Of a stretch of 64,000 nt of DNA, positions 62,722 to 64,000 are shown piece by piece. Within the stretch, counting starts at the first letter, position 1, and every line of letters starts with the position of its first letter. A program made the position numbers and the translations under genes. The stretch spans positions 1-64,000 of the forward strand of contig NZ_JAYKKJ010000010.1 in assembly GCF_035969385.1 (NCBI RefSeq), written 5' to 3'. Under the pieces are notes generated by a model. That model saw only the letters and a list, made by a program, of their open reading frames with translations, ran no database searches and was not told the origin of the DNA. Source of the DNA: SELP01 sp035969385. GTDB lineage: Bacteria > Pseudomonadota > Alphaproteobacteria > Rhodobacterales > Rhodobacteraceae.

Positions 62722-63438
62722 ATGCATTACAAAATATTTCAACAAGAAAAGATTGATGCCATTATGTATTTATCAAGACTAATTGATCCCCACTCTGAAA
62801 AAAGTGGGATTGAAGAGAGGTCTCTCGTATTCACCATTCAAATGAGGACACTCACAAATATTGATCACATACAAAAAGCAATATTTCAGAAAATCCATAG
62901 ATCAATATATGGGAAACTGAGTTCATCTGATGAATTCAATTTTTCGATGTTCATTGCTGGTGATGTTGAGGATAGCAGGAGTGGATGGATTCCTGATCAT
63001 GTGTTGAACAAACCAATAATTCCACATTTTCATGGTATTATCATGTTTTCAGAACGCGACTGGAGGATGGTGAACTCAAATTTATCATTCTGGAAACATA
63101 AGATAAAATCATCTATTTTAGATATTAAAGAAGTTAAAGATGATGAAGTTGATGAAGATGGTTGCATCATCAAAGAAAGCATTTGGATAGATCGCTTTAA
63201 GAAAGACTATCACAGGGATGCGAAGCATCACTCTCCGCTAGGAGATTATGTTCAATATTCAATGAAGACACATCTTCAAGCAAATCGCAGAGGAATCTAT
63301 GAATATGAACCAAAGGTTTTTCCATTTGATATTTATGCTACGTCAAAGGAAATAGATAGCGCCAATCATCTCTGCAAAGTCATGATTGGACTTCAAGAAA
63401 ATTTTGAAAGTGAAAAACGAAATCGAAAGAAACTATGA
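62722..63438 (+). CDS. Candidate HUH endonuclease (Rep-like) of the element
   Basis: A 238-residue AT-rich protein. I see His102-Phe-His104 in PHFHGIIMF, preceded by FIAGDVED (77-84), and DYVQYSMK (175-182) with Tyr176, Tyr179 and Lys182. An early strand FTIQMRTL (37-44) could be motif I. This order (strand, His-hydrophobic-His, then Tyr...Lys) matches HUH replication initiators of small ssDNA phages and plasmids, which nick DNA through a covalent tyrosine link. The assignment rests on motifs only. A charged insert (DDEVDEDG, 140-147) and a basic tail are present. An RHH-like gene follows. Confidence 0.6.
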   Translation: MHYKIFQQEKIDAIMYLSRLIDPHSEKSGIEERSLVFTIQMRTLTNIDHIQKAIFQKIHRSIYGKLSSSDEFNFSMFIAGDVEDSRSGWIPDHVLNKPIIPHFHGIIMFSERDWRMVNSNLSFWKHKIKSSILDIKEVKDDEVDEDGCIIKESIWIDRFKKDYHRDAKHHSPLGDYVQYSMKTHLQANRRGIYEYEPKVFPFDIYATSKEIDSANHLCKVMIGLQENFESEKRNRKKL

Positions 63439-63451
63439 AAGGAGAATTTCT

Positions 63452-63631
63452 ATGAGCAACATAAAGACCTACAGACCAATTCACGTTAATGTAGAATCTG
63501 AACTTCTTGAAAGATTAGATGAATACAAAGGACCATTCACGCCAAGAAGCAAGTTGATACATGAAGCAATCAAATGCTACTTGACGTCACTGGATAATAC
63601 AGACGTTCGCAAGAAGAACTGGTTTGTCTAA
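63452..63631 (+). CDS. Ribbon-helix-helix-like small DNA-binding protein
   Basis: A 59-residue protein with a beta strand (YRPIHVNVESELLERLDEYK) followed by two helices (TPRSKLIHEAIKCYLTSL), the layout of CopG/Arc-type repressors. AAAGGAG lies 8 bases before ATG 63452, the clearest ribosome-binding site in the element. The HUH-motif gene stops 13 bp upstream, so both are probably one transcript. In rolling-circle plasmids CopG-type repressors control rep expression; by analogy it may do so here. Confidence 0.7.
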   Translation: MSNIKTYRPIHVNVESELLERLDEYKGPFTPRSKLIHEAIKCYLTSLDNTDVRKKNWFV

Positions 63632-63733
63632 TCTTCGCACAGGTTGCCACTGAAGGCAGAAAATCATTCTATTGAGGTCTGGGAGCAAAACATGTTCATG
63701 CCCATTCAGTGGTCAACACAGCGCCTCTGAGAC

Positions 63734-64000
63734 CTATTTGATCAGCAGTTCATCCAATGACTTGCCGGATTCTAGATGTTCAATAACCCAAGCAGGTTTT
63801 CTGCCCCTCCCGGTCCAGCTCAATGCTGGATTTTCACGATGAGCATATTTTGGTGCTGCTTTGGATTTTGATTTTTTCGTCGGTCCGTCACCCATCAAGT
63901 CTTCCAAATTGTAACCATGCTCAGAAGCAATCGCCTTTGCTGCGTTGAGTGCTTCATCACGCTTGCGTTGCTCAAAATCGCCGATTGCTTTCACTACCTG
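63734..64000 (-). CDS. H-NS family nucleoid protein, 5' end beyond the window
   Basis: The visible 88 or so residues contain the end of the coiled-coil region (AIGDFEQRKRDEALNAAKAIA) and the C-terminal DNA-binding domain PKYAHRENPALSWTGRGRKP with AWVIEHLESGKSLDELL. The TWTGRGRKP-type loop binds the AT-rich minor groove. The frame remains open to position 64000, and family members have a longer N-terminus, so the start is outside. It is carried by an AT-rich element, where it may silence the element's own genes or relieve host silencing. Confidence 0.88.
   Translation of the reverse strand, partial: QVVKAIGDFEQRKRDEALNAAKAIASEHGYNLEDLMGDGPTKKSKSKAAPKYAHRENPALSWTGRGRKPAWVIEHLESGKSLDELLIK

Larger units (their letters stand above)
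61151..64000. mobile_element. Left end of an AT-rich integrated element in tRNA-Thr
   Basis: From position 61196 the sequence becomes strongly AT-rich and stays so to the window edge. The left border is a tRNA-Thr 3' fragment, the classic attachment core for tyrosine-integrase elements. The visible genes are a small serine recombinase, an HUH-motif protein, a ribbon-helix-helix-like protein, an H-NS homologue and small ORFs. No tyrosine integrase is seen; it may lie beyond the edge. Whether the element is a plasmid-like island, satellite or prophage cannot be decided here. Confidence 0.75.

Noticed and set aside
63643..63717. Inverted repeat GTTGCCACTGAA / TTCAGTGGTCAAC between the RHH and H-NS genes
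   Set aside because: Arms are imperfect and 50 bp apart with no T-run; too weak to list as a terminator.

Overview
The window is chromosomal DNA of an alphaproteobacterium, most likely a marine member of the Rhodobacteraceae (Roseobacter group). Supporting signs are the high G+C coding bias, an aerobic cobaltochelatase pair (cobS, cobT), a B12-dependent class II ribonucleotide reductase of about 1220 residues, a cytochrome c2, a Fur/Mur-type regulator without CxxC pairs, an alphaproteobacterial SOS box (GAAC-N7-GAAC) and intergenic repeats of a kind I associate with this family. No rRNA, intact tRNA or CRISPR array is visible.

Layout. 0-5.5 kb: a truncated LysR gene divergent from an MttB-family methyltransferase and a dimethylglycine/sarcosine dehydrogenase-like flavoprotein (methylated-amine or betaine catabolism), then a small P-loop kinase. 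5.5-7 kb: two lower-G+C hypothetical genes and a second, diverged copy of the tex 3' end. 7-13 kb: tex, M32 carboxypeptidase, ctaA, trpA. 13-14.5 kb: two lower-G+C orphan genes among palindromic repeats and a 48-bp direct repeat. 14.5-25.7 kb: idi, cycA, bolA, a J-domain protein, msrB, cobS, a small exported protein, cobT, aminopeptidase P, a TPM-domain protein and an outer-membrane barrel. 25.7-38 kb: a second MttB paralogue, anmK, tyrS, a FemAB-like transferase, an Na+/H+ antiporter, PhzF, fur/mur, a DMT exporter, eno, and a HAD/cupin/thioesterase cluster. 38-47.4 kb: nrdJ, a GSCFA protein, isochorismatase, glpX, hom, a lipoprotein and a TetR regulator. 47.4-53.8 kb: the SOS mutasome imuA-imuB-dnaE2. 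53.9-57 kb: an acyltransferase, a D-amino-acid dehydrogenase-like oxidase and an aldo-keto reductase. 57-60.9 kb: the Anbu operon (ancestral proteasome-like peptidase, transglutaminase, alpha-E protein, circularly permuted ATP-grasp).

From 61.15 kb to the right edge the composition changes abruptly to AT-rich. The junction lies in the anticodon loop of a tRNA-Thr(UGU) gene of which only the 3' part remains, which fits the att site of an integrated element extending past the window. The visible part carries two tiny ORFs, a small serine recombinase, a protein with an HUH-type His-Phe-His motif and a downstream Tyr/Lys motif behind a cluster of hairpins, a ribbon-helix-helix-like protein and an H-NS-family silencer. 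The HUH, hairpin and RHH combination resembles a rolling-circle replication or transfer module and is the most novel-looking part of the window.

Cobalamin is a possible common thread on the host side: cobS/cobT serve B12 synthesis, nrdJ needs adenosylcobalamin, and the two MttB paralogues belong to a corrinoid methyltransferase superfamily. Functions are inferred from sequence recognition only; no database search was run.
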